A stretch of DNA of 64,000 bases from Blastobasis lacticolella. Lineage: Eukaryota > Arthropoda > Insecta > Lepidoptera > Blastobasidae. The notes under the pieces are model-generated. The model ran no database searches. It saw only the letters and a list, made by a program, of their open reading frames with translations, and was not told the origin of the DNA. The translations under genes were made by a program, and so were the position numbers. Within the stretch, counting starts at the first letter, position 1; the number at the start of each line of letters is the position of its first letter. The DNA lies in NCBI GenBank assembly GCA_905147135.1, contig LR990048.1:1410563-1474562 (forward strand), written 5' to 3'. Below are positions 51,195 through 62,822 of the stretch, one piece after another.

Positions 51195-51345
51195 TTGTCT
51201 TTTTATAATAAATAAATAAAAATAAATAAATACACTTGAACAAATTCACACAGCGCCATCTAGCCCAAAGTAAGCATAGCTTGTGTTACGGGTGTTCGAT
51301 AACCGATAAACTACTTGTATACTATTTTTCCTATATTTCTCCACA
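51195..51345 (-). repeat. Truncated second-family SINE
   Basis: The reverse complement matches 52820-52955 (CCATAACACAAGCTTTGCTT-type block and GGGCTAGATGGCGCTGTGTG). Confidence 0.75.
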
Positions 51346-51914
51346 GAGCACTCTTCACTCATGAAAAATTCAAGGTAAGAGTGAGCGTAGTTAGGTACCT
51401 AAATAAACTGTATAGCACCTTTGTGATAGTACTCCAGTTCAGATGTTTCGTTCTACCATCAATCTTTGAGTTCCGAATGAAACAATTTCGGATTAATCTA
51501 ATTTTTACCCCCGACGAAAAAAGAGAGGTGTTATAAGTTTGATGTGTGTATGTACTTCTTTTTATCTATTGTAATATTATCAGTGGAAGCCTATAATTGG
51601 TTATGTAATGCTATTATTGTTTTTATTGTAACAACTGCTGTTGGCTTTCCTTAAGTAAATAAAATTAAATGTGCTCTCGAACGGATATACCGATTTGGAT
51701 GCGGTGTCCTCTATTTGAAAGCTAGTTTACCAGAGATGGTTCTTAGCTTTATTTCAATTAAATCGCTGCAGTAGTTATAAAATCTAGAGGGGTTATCCTA
51801 CTTTTTCTGTCGGTTAGGTTATGAAGACATATAAGGTTAAGAAGGTTAAGGTTAATGGGCTCCTCTTTCCGCACTTGAACTCAAACTTGGTCCTTTGTAC
51901 GTAGTTAAGGCGTG

Positions 51915-52166
51915 CTAATTTAGCCAGCCCAGCTCCCTCCAGAAGTCCAGCAGTCTCTTCGGACGCTCGCAGATCTCTCGGAGGGACCCTGTTCCTAATG
52001 TGACTTTTACCCTGTGGTCCTTTAGTCCCTCACACTCCAAGACCACATGGGCCGCTGTTTCCTCGTCTACTAGGCATCCCCTGCATAAAGGGCTGTCTGT
52101 AGCTCCTATTGTGAACAGTAGTTTGTTCAGGGGGAGGTGTCCTGTTACTGTTATATATGAAGACAT
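51915..52166 (-). pseudogene. Fragment of a non-LTR retrotransposon C-terminus (RNase H/zinc tail)
   Basis: 84-residue frame VTGHLPLNKLLFTIGATDSP-LCRGCLVDEETAAHVVLECE ... LLDFWRELGW. The TGH-LN-L and C-x2-C...H-x4-C pattern is the usual end of RNase H-bearing LINE ORF2. No reverse transcriptase remains upstream. Confidence 0.75.
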
Positions 52167-52288
52167 ATGTCACCTTAATCTGTCCGTGGCCCCGTGAACC
52201 GTGAACATAAAGTGATCGAAACTAATCCGTAAAATAATCCGCTAAGTATTAGCCTCCGTGTGTAATAGATACTGGATAGTACTATTAT

Positions 52289-52535
52289 TATTTTTTTATG
52301 TTATCCGGCAGACAAACAGGCATGCGGGCCACCTGATGGAAAGTGGTCACCGCCGGCTATGGACATCAGCAACACCAGGGGAGTCACCAATGCGTTGCCC
52401 GCCTCTGAAGAGACCTATAATATCTTGAACGATCCCATGTCATAGTCCAAAGGAAACACGGCTGGAAGCTCATTCCACATCCGAATCGTACGAGCGAGAA
52501 ACGTTCTTTCAAACCTTCGTCTGTAGCCCGTATTG
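52289..52535 (+). repeat. Dispersed repeat (CTGATGGAAAGTGGTCACC)
   Basis: Related copies at 59460-59650, 60755-60890 and 60895-61030; reverse-type copies at 1640-1820 and 47100-47280. Confidence 0.7.
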
Positions 52536-52704
52536 CATCAAATTCTTAAATACATTTGAGAATGACGTTTAACGTTTCTTGTATGAAGTTTTTTGCTTAA
52601 GTATCAGCTTGAATGCGTTAAAGAATTTGGTGCAAGCCACTCTTAGTCTGTGATACTGGATAGTGGAGTTGTCTGGTTTCATCGTGGTAAAGCCTGTACA
52701 TTCT

Positions 52705-52960
52705 TTGTGACGACCTGAGTGGTTCGGTGGTCAACATGCCGGTCTGCCACGCAAGAGGTCCCGGGTTCGTTTCCCGACCGGGTAGAAATTAAAATGATGA
52801 ATTTAAATTTCTGTTACGGGTCTGGGTGTTCTATGTTTAATAAGTATGTATTTAAAAAAGTATAGAAGTAGTTTATCAGTTATCTAGCACCCATAACACA
52901 AGCTTTGCTTACTTTGGGGCTAGATGGCGCTGTGTGAATTTGTATTTTTTTTTTTAAATT
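52705..52960 (+). repeat. Second tRNA-derived SINE family, full copy with poly(T) 3' end
   Basis: Head TGGTTCGGTGGTCAACATGC (A box) and CCGGGTTCGTTTCCCGACCG (B box), body ending CTAGATGGCGCTGTGTGAAT then a T-rich tail. Confidence 0.8.
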
Positions 52961-54046
52961 ACTGGTCAGGTTCCCGTTAACAATGAATGAAATTTCTAAT
53001 TTTCATGTTGCTTACTAATCTCGTCGCCTAAAACGTTCTCGCAAAGCATACTTACTGTAAGAAATGGGACACCTCCTAGTGTCATATTGAAATGTATTTT
53101 ACAAGATTTAATAAACTTTTTATTATTATTATTATTATGTCGGCCCGGTCCAATAAGTATTCTTCTGGTTTCTTACTTCTTACCGCATAACTTGATTTGC
53201 GAGTGGGTACTCTTTAGTTATATTATAGGGTACTCTTAAGTTTACGCTTACTGGATAATAATTATAAAAGGTCTAATGATAACCGGTGAAACAGATAGTT
53301 TTTAAAACCACTGGTTCAACCTTTATAATGCGTACGGAACACGTTCCCTGCGAATGTGCTCCCTGATCATTGCAATCTAGACGCCTTCAAGGCTAGCAGC
53401 AGCTAGCAGTTTGTAGACAGGCTTGCTCCATCTTCGGCCGCATCGTCACTTACCACCAGGTGCGATGGCGATCAAATGCATAGCTAATCTAATTTAAAAA
53501 AGAAACTAATTTCATCGTTGTTTATAGGGTGGGTGGGGAACACAATAAAAATGCGACATTATAAAATTAATATCTTATATTTGTTCAATAAAAACTACAT
53601 TGTGGGCCCGTGTGCCCGGCGCCCGGGTAACACGACCTTTGTATTATCTTGTTGCATATAAACTCTGCGGGCAGACTGTGTCATAAGGCAATGGAGCGAC
53701 GGCTGACGCCTGGTCCGGTTACGATTACTGGAATGTACCGCGGAAGGACGAAACCGTCGAGACTGACAGAAACCGGGGGCCAAACGAGCCCGAACACACA
53801 TACTGTACAACCTCACATCCGAGTGCGGCCGGCGCTAGCCTCGACGCGTCCGAATCCGAAAACTTTACTTCAATTATTTAATCAATAATTAATTAATACC
53901 CTATAAAACTTACAAAATCCGGTACTCTTAAACTTAGGGCTAAGTTAAAATTAAACGGAATTGAAAATAAATTACCTAGGTACAATATTTTAGTCTAGAA
54001 AGCTATTTATAGGCGCGCACGAGAGGTAATGTGGGTGGTTGCGGGG
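52961..54046. other. Region between convergent INTS13 and gene 3
   Basis: A LINE-like 3' end with TTATTATTATTATTATTA lies at about 53115-53135. A copy of the GCTCCATCTTCGGCCGCATC repeat lies at 53425-53505. Probably includes the 3' UTR of gene 3 next to 54046; no poly(A) signal was convincing. Confidence 0.5.
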
Positions 54047-54140
54047 TCAGTGCGGGGCCGCGCGGGGCTTCTTCTCGGGCGGCGCGTCCAGCGAGTCGCC
54101 CAGAGAGTTGTCCTCCGCCGAACTCGCCTCCTCCATTTGC
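54047..54140 (-). CDS. Gene 3, last exon
   Basis: RQMEEASSAEDNSLGDSLDA then PPEKKPRAAPH, stop TGA. Acceptor tcccccgcag, phase 2 in. Confidence 0.85.
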
Positions 54141-57100
54141 CTGCGGGGGAAATGGGACAAGTTAGGCAATACACGAGTTTGGGCCACGCTGTTTCAATAC
54201 CTACTTCATTGCAATATACGGCTTACTTGCGTCACCCCTATTAGACTGAGGGCGCTGTAGGTTTTCCTACTTCATCGAGCACAAGAAAATTCCACTCTTT
54301 CGCACCGAATACCATTTCCAATTGTGGCGATTGTAGACGTTTAGGAAACCTACAAAACGTTGGTCTGCAAGTACACAACCGGACCGAAAGACCCGCGAGA
54401 GCACAACCGGGACATTAACGCCAAGATAATAATAAAAAAGTATAGGAAATATAGGCTTCGACTATATTTTTTATTCATTTCTTTATGTAATTACTGTTCA
54501 ATAGGCTTGTTCAAAATATATGTTCAGCAGTGTCGCCACATTATGAACGTTATAGAAAACAAACATCCAAGCTGACTATCTTTATTCTTTACACAAAAAC
54601 GTTTTCACTGCTCAGTACAAGAGGAAAATGCTGTCTCGAGTCTGACCTAGCCGTGTGAACGTACCATATCTACTCTGTCCCAATGAACAATGGGTCATAA
54701 TTGCTCACAATCTAGCAAGCCCCACTATCGACAGCGGTTTTCGAATGACCTAAAATCGTGAAGTTGATTAGATAGATAGGCACAGAAATAGCATAGTACG
54801 AAGTAGTATTTGGCAAATCAAATTATAAGTCGATTTCGTTTTTTATACTTTGAACGACTTGTTTTTATACGGTCAAAATATATTTTTAGCCCTGTTTTTT
54901 GCTAATGGAGCATGATCACAGATCGGAGCCGGGATGGGCGCTAGGACGACGACGACGACGACGACGACGATGATGATGATGATAATAATGATGACAAAAG
55001 GAACCGCGCATTGGCAATTTGCTTGCATCTTTCTGTGTGGCCTTCCTAATTACTTACCTAGCCGTGCTAATCGCGGACCCTTGCGTGCCTGCAGCAGACC
55101 CTTGTAGTGCTGACTGCGGCTCTTAAACGGAATCTGATATTGACATTGTTTCGAGCCGTATATTTGATCGTTAGGACAGCCCGTTAAAGGTGCTAAGAGG
55201 TGTGAAACTACTGCCACTTTAGGAAAATAGTTAGTTATCACTAACCACAATTATTATTAAAAAACAAACTACTAAAATTAATGCTATAAATGACAATAAA
55301 CTATTTTTAAATAGAGACGTTGTCACTAATACTGTCGTAGTATAGGTAACCATTAAAATTACGCTTAAAACGGTAGTTTTTAGCAAAAATGAAATCTTTA
55401 GCTCAACTAAGACCTTCGGTACTCGAAAACTTTACTATTAAAAAATAGTTTATTGCTACATCTAGACATTCATTTGAGCAGATTTTTGATAACTATTGTG
55501 GTTAGCAAGGTACCCACCCATAGACGTCCACGGATTCCCTCCAACTCCTCGAACCTGTACCTAGTTACCATGAGGTCGCCATACTCACCGCTTGGCCCGT
55601 GGCGTGCTGAGTGCCGAGTCCGAGTTGTCTGACGGCGACGCCGGGGTCGCCGGGGTCGCGGGGGTCGCGGGCGCGTCCTTCGCGTCCATGGAATCCTCCG
55701 TTAGGGACGTTGTGGTGTCCTCGTTCACTATGTCTGATGCCAGTTTGCCTGGGGACAAAAGTTCGAGATTATTGGTGGAATTTGTCTATACTAATAATCT
55801 AAATATAGTAGAAAACAAAGTCGCTTCTGTTCCTCAGTGCGCTTAGATCTTTTAAACTACGCAAGGGATTTTAATTCGGTTTTCAACAATAGATAGAGAG
55901 ATTCAAGGGGAAAGTTAATAAGCAAGAAAAAAAGGGTTGGTAGGGATACTATAGGGATATATAGACTAGATAAACGCTAGCGTATCGCGTCAGGTCCACC
56001 AGTAATTATTATAAAGAGAACAACTTCAAAAAACTTCCAACCGATTTAAAAAATTCTTCCACTAATAGAATGCTACATTATCAACGAAGAACACACTATA
56101 GCATTTCTAGGCTGATGATGATAAAAGAATGGCTTACGGTCACGTTTCTGATCACTGTGAATATAATAATGCGTACGACTAAGGAATAGAACACTGGCGA
56201 TTATGTTCCCTGACTATTATAATCTAGATGTCTTCAAGACTACAGTGAATCGGCAGTTCCTAGATAGGCATTCCCCATGACGACAGAGGCAATACAAGTT
56301 TAACATCTATACCTACAAAGTTAGTCACATAAAAATGCTTTCAGAATTACATTGTAGAGGTATGATTTCATTCCGTATGCTCGCCAGATGTACGTGTTTC
56401 TAATCTGCACATGTGAATGTATTAATCTATTATCCATTCATCGCTTGCAATTAATGTGAACATATGTAACAATGATGTAAAACGTAGTGATTATTCTCTT
56501 TCTTTGCAATGTCGTGGATATGTTTTCAATTAAACGTTTCTCAATCATTTTTGACGTAATGAGTGACTGGGCACTTCTATCATGACTTCTAACTTGACTA
56601 TGAACTATGAATGCATAATCCAATTGATAGATGTTGTTATAACTGGGATGTAGATGGGGTTAAACATCTAGTTTAAGTTATATGACGAAGTTATACGGAT
56701 CTAGTTTTAAGTTTTCATTTTGACTATGTAGTTTGTATATTATGTATCACTACATAGTATAAAACAAAGTCGCTTTCTCTGTCCCTATGTCCCTTTGTAT
56801 GCTTAAATCTTTGAAACTACGCAACGGATTTTGATGCGGGTTTCAACAGCAGATAGAGTGATTCAAGAGGAAGGTTTATAAGCAAGTAGAAAGAGGGTAG
56901 GTAGGAGTAAAGTAGGTGTACGCGAACGAAGTCGCGCCGGGTCCACTAGTATTTAATAAAGTAGATTTTATATTAATAATAACAATTTCATCAAACTCTA
57001 TTTCTGTCGTAAAGATCAAATGGATTGTAATTGATAGATGTTAGAAAACTCCCGACGCCGTAGTTGTAAGTAGTATACGACTACTTAGAAAAAAAATTCA

Positions 57101-60100
57101 CGCACTACTGAACCGTTTTTAACGAAGTCCCAACTGGCTTCCAAGTGAAAGGAACCGCATTGAAATCGGTCCATCCGTTCGAGAGTTACGGTCAAAGAAA
57201 TTGGACACAGGTCCGATCTTTTTTTATTGACATAAGCGCCTAAGCCATTTTTTTTCTATGGTTACAATGCCTCAGATTCCACAGGTAGGCAGGTAGAAAT
57301 TGACGTTTTCGGTGTTAAATATACGTTTGACGACGGTTTGAATAGAATAGAATCAAAATCTTTAATTGTAGGACACTGACAATCATTTCTTATTAAGTAC
57401 AGTGTTGTCCATTTCGGACGTACCTACAATATTCTAGATGATAGTATAGTACCTATTTAAAATAACCTAAGACTAAAACAGACAAGTAGCTGCCATTTTA
57501 ACACTTCGACGTGTGTATGTCCTGTCTGAGGCCTCTAGAACTGTTGAACCGATTTTGATGCGGTTTTCTTTATTTCAAAACCAGTTTAATCCGGTTGTTA
57601 GATTTGTTTCATCAGTAGTTTGGCCACATATTTGAGTGTATTAATGCAAAATTTGCCGAGGGAATTTTATATACTTAGCTATTATTAAAATATCATTCTT
57701 ATATTCGACGCCAATATTGACAGCCCGCGGTGCTGATATCTACAGTGTCTTGGCGTATCGCATAGTTATCACTCTCGACGTTGTATGCCGGTAGGTGCGC
57801 ATGCGCATACACTTGGCACAATACTCGATTGTGATAAGATAATAGTCTTGAAACAATGAGTATGTCGAATAAAGTAAGGTAAATAGTAAATTTACTGAAG
57901 GAGTTTTGACGGATATTATTATATTACCACGTGGTGTGAAGGGGAAAAGCGTTGTATTGTAAACAAAGCGAAACTTGTCACTTTTACAATGAGTAAAGTT
58001 GGAACGTAGGCAAAGTTATTTGTTGCCTGCAGTTTTGTCTTGTTGGATACGAATTTAAATTATATAACTAATCTGTAATAATGTAAAACTGTAAAATGGC
58101 AGTCTGTAGATTGAAAAAATTGTCGGAACAGGATTCTGGGACGTAAAAACGCTCACGCGTTTTGTTCGCGCATCATGCAAAAACTGCTGAGCGGATTCGC
58201 TAATAGTTTGGTACCTTGAAGTGCAGCGTAATCTAAGCCCATACAATACGGAGGTGTTTTAAAATGGTAACGCGGGCAAAAGCTAAACTGTCTTATTTCG
58301 AAATTGTAGGGCGGTTAACCAAGGTCTTCCGCTAAGGAACCAGAGACTGGTGAAACAATTTAGGTCACGGTACTTTCTTTTATTATTTCTTTGTTTCGCG
58401 GTTCATTGTTACTCAGTAATGTAGTATTCTATTTGTGCAAAAATGTTTAAAGTCTGTCTTTTAGTTTTAAGTTTATTCATTACAAACAATAATACAAATA
58501 TGTTCTCTTTATAACATTAGTATATTACTTCTGTAGGCCTGCTGGAAGAAATTTCTTTTTGGAAATAAGTTGTGCCTGTTGTGTCATTTATAATAGTGTT
58601 TTTTCCCTGTATGGTTTACTGTGTACAATAAACAGTTAAATAAATAAAATAAATAAATATAAATAGTATCAACTGTCCAGATTAGTATCAACTGTCCAAC
58701 TACCCTCCCGCGTGTCGTGAGTAGTTATACTCCGTCGGTCTCTGTATCACCAACTTACCATTCCCATTGGTAGGCGGCTCCAAGTTGCTCTCGTCACTGG
58801 GCAGCGGGGACCCGCCGTTAGTGGGCAGCGGCTGCGGCTCGCTGCCCAACAGCTCGGGCCGCAGATCCGAGACCACGTTGTGCGTCCATATCGCCAGCTC
58901 CACAGAGTGCGGGGACCACTTGTTGCCGCAACCGTTTTGTTCCTGCTGGAGTTTGGGGTTGTTACTTGTTAGTCTTGGGTCAATGCGGACCCCGGGCCTT
59001 CGTCCTCGAGAGCCGACTGGGATATTAACGCTAAGATGACTTGTTAGAGGGAGGAAGTGTTTGTTGGGATTATTAGTTGGTCGGGGGCATTGGGAGCGGG
59101 TTTGGATCCCACTGCGGCCATGTAACAATGACTCTTCTGAGTTATGTATTAGTTGAATGGTAACCGATGCTCTTACGGCGAGGGAAAACATCGGGATGAA
59201 ACCTGCATATTCAGGCGACTGAATGTGTAACCATGATCCAATCTGATCAGGTTCTCTGGGGTAGCAGGGTTACGGAGGTCAGGTCGCTGCACCGTATCTG
59301 TATTACCTGATCTGCCAAGTCCTGTAAGGTCTAAGCGGACCCCGGGCTCTCGTGCGACATAACGCCAAGGTGATATTTTATAATGAAGTGTCCGAATTTG
59401 TCTATAGGCGACTTTAGGTTATCAATATGGGCAAGTAACACGGACCAACCGAGAATATAAAGGTTTTTTTAATGAAATACGGCAGACCAGCAGGCAAGCG
59501 GGCCTGATGGTGCGTGGTCACCGACGCCTATGGACATCAGCAACAATGCGTTGCCTGCCTCTAAAGAGCCCGTTACTCTAATATACCTCATGAACGATCC
59601 CATGTCATAGTCTAAAGGAAACATTATGCCTGGGATACCTAACATTGTGGTTTGTTTGTAAAATGATAGGAATATATAGATAGTATCGGAATCTTATACT
59701 GTCTAATGATCTCGCGAGATAGTGGAATGTTTTCAATTTCGAATTTAATGCAGCCTAAAACCGCGGCGTACCGCTATAATTTTGTAAATGTAATTTTATT
59801 ACTGAAATTTAATATGGTGCATTACTTATTTCCGACATTTACTGCACTTAGTCGACGAAATTATCGAATTATAAGATCCTATATCTTTTATGCAACACCT
59901 AGCGGCTGAACTTTGCCATCCATCCATCTTCATCACTAACATCAGGCGAGATGGCGGCGCCCAAAGGCCTGCTCAGAGCACAACCGGGACAAGATTATGT
60001 CCTGGTTGTGCTGTGGAGTCCGCCTTGACCATGAGCCAGAATTTGGCAATCTGGCAATTACAGTGGAGCGACTTCCGTCTGACCTACGTCACAACAGGGG

Positions 60101-61872
60101 AATCTGACCAGATTGGAGGTTAAAGAAGGATTAAGGCGTACCTTTGTAACATACCTTTAAAATGTGCGATAGTTTAAAATATTATATTAGATTGGATCAC
60201 GGTTACAGATTTAGTCGCCTGAGTTAGTCGAGTCGCTTTAGTCGGTTTCATCATGATGTTTTCCGTCACCGTATAGCGCTCATCATACATTACTCGGAAA
60301 ACAGTCATTGGTGTCAACACACTTGGTTCAAATGGCTGCCCAATAAAACGCAAAAAATATCTGAAATTTTAAAAAAAATATCTGAACTCTCACCTTATTT
60401 AACCTATCACAAACATTCCTAATGTGGTTAACGAAGTTGAGGTATTCCTTGGCCGTGTAGTCGCTGCCCTCCATCTCTGGTATGGCCTGGACGCACTCGT
60501 CTGCCATGAACGGCGCTATGTCTGGACTGGCTGCCGCTAGTAGGGCAGAAGCCGTCGCTGTGCCGACCCCTTTGAGGTTACTCAACGCAGTCATGGCGGA
60601 TTCGATGTTCGGCAGCTTCCGGAATGCCTTCCTCGTCTCCTGCATCACTGCGCGGGGCGTGTTCACTTTTATGAGGTACGACAGTTGGGGGTAGAACCTC
60701 CCTCTCTGCAAGATAATTTTGGGGCGTTAGTATTTGGGGTTGTTAATATAACGAGCGTTTTTATGTGATACGGTAGATAAACAGGCGGGATACCTGATGG
60801 TTCGTCACCACCGCCTGAAGACATTAACAATAATACCAGGGGTATCACGAATGCGTTGCCCACCTCACAAACCCCTACAATGAAACTCGTTTTTTATGAC
60901 ATACGGTAGATAAACAGGCTAGCAACCTGATGCAAAGTGGTCACAGCATCCTATAGACATCAGCAACACTAGGATTATTCATCATCAATGCGTTGCCCCC
61001 CATAAACCCCGGGACACGTTACTCTGGTAGCAAAAACGACTAAATCATTGCTGGCACTCCAGGGGCCCTCGAGTTGAGTGCAAACGCCTATCGAACGATG
61101 CATAGCCATACGCGGTTGTGGTGTGAGTGAGATCTATAGATGGCGATGCACCGTCCTATAAAGTTTGCCTTCAATTATAGTTAGGCGGTGAGGCTCTAGT
61201 GAAACATAGTGTAGCTAGCTCTTATAGTTTTGTACTTGTAAGACTGGCGGTTAAAAAATGATCATGTAGGTACCGACCTAACAACGCAATTTCGTTTGTG
61301 TTTTATTGTATCTCTATCTTCAAAACAAAGTCGCGTGTGTTTGTTTTCTAGATTATTTCTGAACTGCGCAACTGATTTTAATATGGTTTTTTAGTTCGTA
61401 TTTTTGAGGAAAGCTTAATGAAATCATAATGTAAGAGCGAATGAAAGAAGATGTAAGTAGTGATTAAGATAGAATCCACAGACTGTGGTGAGTGCGTGCC
61501 ACCAGGCAGGCCGCAAGCTTGTTTGCCACCTTAGTGATATATAAAAAAATTCAAGGAATTTAAAACGTTGCCTGCGAATATGTTCTCTGATCATTATAAT
61601 CTGGACGCCTTCAAGGCTGTTTCTAGACAGGCATGCTCCATCTTTACCCGCCACTCACCACCAGGTGAGATGGCGGTTATTCCTGGCTAGTCTCATTAAA
61701 AAAAAACTTACGGCCAGACTGAGCAGTTACCACAGCCTATGGACGTTTGTAAAGAAATTATATGAGACAACCCACCGCTTGCTTCCATTTCATGAGTTGC
61801 ACTAGCTCCTCGTGTACCATGTGTGCATCCTTGCCTCTGGACTTGATCTTCTTTGGTAGTTCATTCTGGTAC
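54047..61872 (-). CDS. Conserved uncharacterised protein with a helix-hairpin-helix-like segment, last five exons
   Basis: Minus-strand exons: 61776-61872, 60394-60705, 58759-58942, 55589-55748, 54047-54140 (847 nt, 281 full codons plus stop TGA at 54047). Phases join correctly at all four junctions. The conserved part is helical: YQNELPKKIKSRGKDAHMVH, HEELVQLMKWKQA, GRFYPQLSYLIKVNTPRAVM, then LSNLKGVGTATASALLAAAS, whose L-x-GVG-xx-TA is like a helix-hairpin-helix turn found in DNA-binding and glycosylase-type folds, then APFMADECVQAIPEMEGSDY. After WSPHSVELAIWTHNVVSDL the protein becomes Pro/Ser/Asp/Thr-rich, with an ATPATPATPAS run and basic PRAKR and EKKPRAAPH clusters that could be nuclear-localisation signals. 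I recognise it as a widely conserved animal protein but cannot give it a name or proven function. Upstream exon(s) lie beyond 61872, possibly off the right edge. Confidence 0.85.
54141..55588. repeat. Gene 3 last intron, with SINE 3' ends
   Basis: 54375-54440 is a SINE 3' piece (GAGCACAACCGGGACATTAA). 54940-54985 is a GAC/GAT trinucleotide microsatellite on a SINE-like tail. Otherwise AT-rich. Confidence 0.6.
55589..55748 (-). CDS. Gene 3, penultimate exon
   Basis: GKLASDIVNEDTTTSLTEDS, MDAKDAPATPATPATPASPS, DNSDSALSTPRAKR. Donor AAGCG|GTGAGT, acceptor tttgtccccag, phase 1 in, 2 out. The ACCCCCGCG repeats encode the ATP run. Confidence 0.88.
55795..56000 (+). mobile_element. Degenerate Helitron copy
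   Basis: AACAAAGTCGCTTCTGTTCC, AACTACGCAAGGGATTTTAA and a GTCCACCAGT end parallel 56747-56949 with many changes. Confidence 0.6.
56001..56746. other. Gene 3 intron, no gene seen
   Basis: AT-rich intron sequence without recognisable feature. Confidence 0.5.
56747..56949 (+). mobile_element. Short Helitron, CACTACATAG family
   Basis: Starts TCACTACATAGTATAAAACA and ends GTCCA-CTAG, flanked by A (56746) and T (56950). Related to 40261-40462 in the opposite orientation. Confidence 0.87.
56950..58758. repeat. Gene 3 intron, with LINE tails and a dispersed repeat
   Basis: 57345-57480 resembles an inverted LINE 3' end (GAATAGAATAGAATC). 57495-57620 is the GACGTGTGTATG/GATTTTGATGCGG repeat. No gene seen. 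Confidence 0.5.
58759..58942 (-). CDS. Gene 3, third exon from the end
   Basis: EQNGCGNKWSPHSVELAIWT, HNVVSDLRPELLGSEPQP, then a Pro/Asn/Ser-rich stretch to NGNG. Acceptor actccagcag, donor AATG|GTAAGT, phase 0 in, 1 out. Confidence 0.9.
58970..59375 (+). repeat. Two pieces of the tRNA-headed SINE
   Basis: 58975-59040 is a 3' end (GCGGACCCCGGGCCTTCGTC ... ACGCTAAGATGA). 59090-59375 is a nearly complete body starting at the B-box side (GGGTTTGGATCCCACTGCGG). Confidence 0.8.
59376..60393. repeat. Gene 3 intron, with repeat copies
   Basis: 59460-59650 is the CTGATGGTGCGTGGTCACC repeat. 59985-60325 is a minus-strand SINE copy (CAGTGGAGCGACTTCCGTCT, GATTGGATCACGGTTACAG), split by about 50 bp near 60120-60185. 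Confidence 0.7.
60394..60705 (-). CDS. Gene 3, fourth exon from the end (HhH-like core)
   Basis: RGRFYPQLSYLIKVNTPRAV, RKAFRKLPNIESAMTALSNL, KGVGTATASALLAAASPDIA, ECVQAIPEMEGSDYTAKEYL, NHIRNVCDRLNK. Exactly 104 codons, phase 0/0; acceptor atcttgcag, donor AAG|GTGAGA. Confidence 0.92.
60706..61775. repeat. Gene 3 intron, with tandem dispersed repeats
   Basis: 60755-60890 and 60895-61030 are two adjacent copies of the CGGTAGATAAACAGG ... ATGCGTTGCC repeat. 61310-61400 is a Helitron-like fragment. 61630-61705 is a GCTCCATCTTTACCCGCCAC repeat ending in poly(A). Confidence 0.65.
61776..61872 (-). CDS. Gene 3, fifth exon from the end
   Basis: YQNELPKKIKSRGKDAHMVH-EELVQLMKWKQA. Acceptor cgttccag, donor GCG|GTGGGT, phase 2 in, 0 out. 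The preceding exon was not found in this window. Confidence 0.88.
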
Positions 61873-62362
61873 CTGGAACGGTAGAAAGAAATTTAAAAAA
61901 TACGGTTTTGAGCCCTTTCTCCTTCTTTTAGGGACTTTAGTACATACTATAGTTAGGTAATAGTGTATAAGTACATAAGATAATTCGTCACGGAGCCCTA
62001 AACTGTTCAACTAACCAGTTTCAGGGTGCCAGCGGAAGACCGTGGTCAACTGTAGTAGGAAGCACACCTAACATATACGAGATGGCAAAGTGAATACACT
62101 TGTAAATTAATTATTAAGGTAATTAGTGTTTAAGTGGTGGCGCAAACAGTGTATACAGTTGTAAATTAGGTAATTATTTAGATACGTGGTGGTTATTTAC
62201 CAGAAAATGACATAGGTGCATTTGTAAATTAATTATTTAGGTACTATGCAGTGTACAAGGTGGCGTAGAATGTACTACAGTTTTACAGGTTGGTATTACT
62301 ATTTCTATGTCTTGAGCCGTGCCTATTTAGGTTTCGTTGGGATGGGGACAGTGGGTACATAC
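61873..62362. other. Gene 3 intron, no gene seen
   Basis: Contains a local repeat of TTGTAAATTAATTATTTAGG-like text at 62100-62240 (three loose copies). Confidence 0.5.
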
Positions 62363-62822
62363 TAGGGTCGCAGTACCGGTATATCTTTTCAAAACCGGGA
62401 TCGCGGTATTTTCGGTATTTGGAGAAGTTGCTAGTAATTTATTATAAACTTTTAATTATTATATTCTTTATTGCATTAAAGTCATAGACAGATTTAAATA
62501 GTTAGAGGATTTAATACAAAAGGTTATTTTCTAGAAGAAAAATCTAATTTTAATTTTCCCTATTACAGATCCCCCATACATAAGTATTTTCTTTTGCTAT
62601 AGTATTTGAGAAAATGATATTGAACTATTATGCGTTTTGTTAGTCTAGATGGTGATTAGAATATAAAATTGATTCTTATAGTACTATACATATAATTTTA
62701 TTTTAACTTAATACCGAAAATCCCGGTGTTTGTAAAATGAATACCGGTATTGTGAAGGTGTATTGTTCGTCCGGGATCCCGGTATTTTCGGTATGCGGGG
62801 TCCCAGTTTGCGACCCCTACTC
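62363..62822. mobile_element. hAT-like non-autonomous element
   Basis: Ends TAGGGTCGCA and TGCGACCCCTA are inverted. ACCGGTAT and TCGGTATT motifs recur near both ends. No clear 8-bp target duplication seen, so the class is tentative. Confidence 0.5.
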
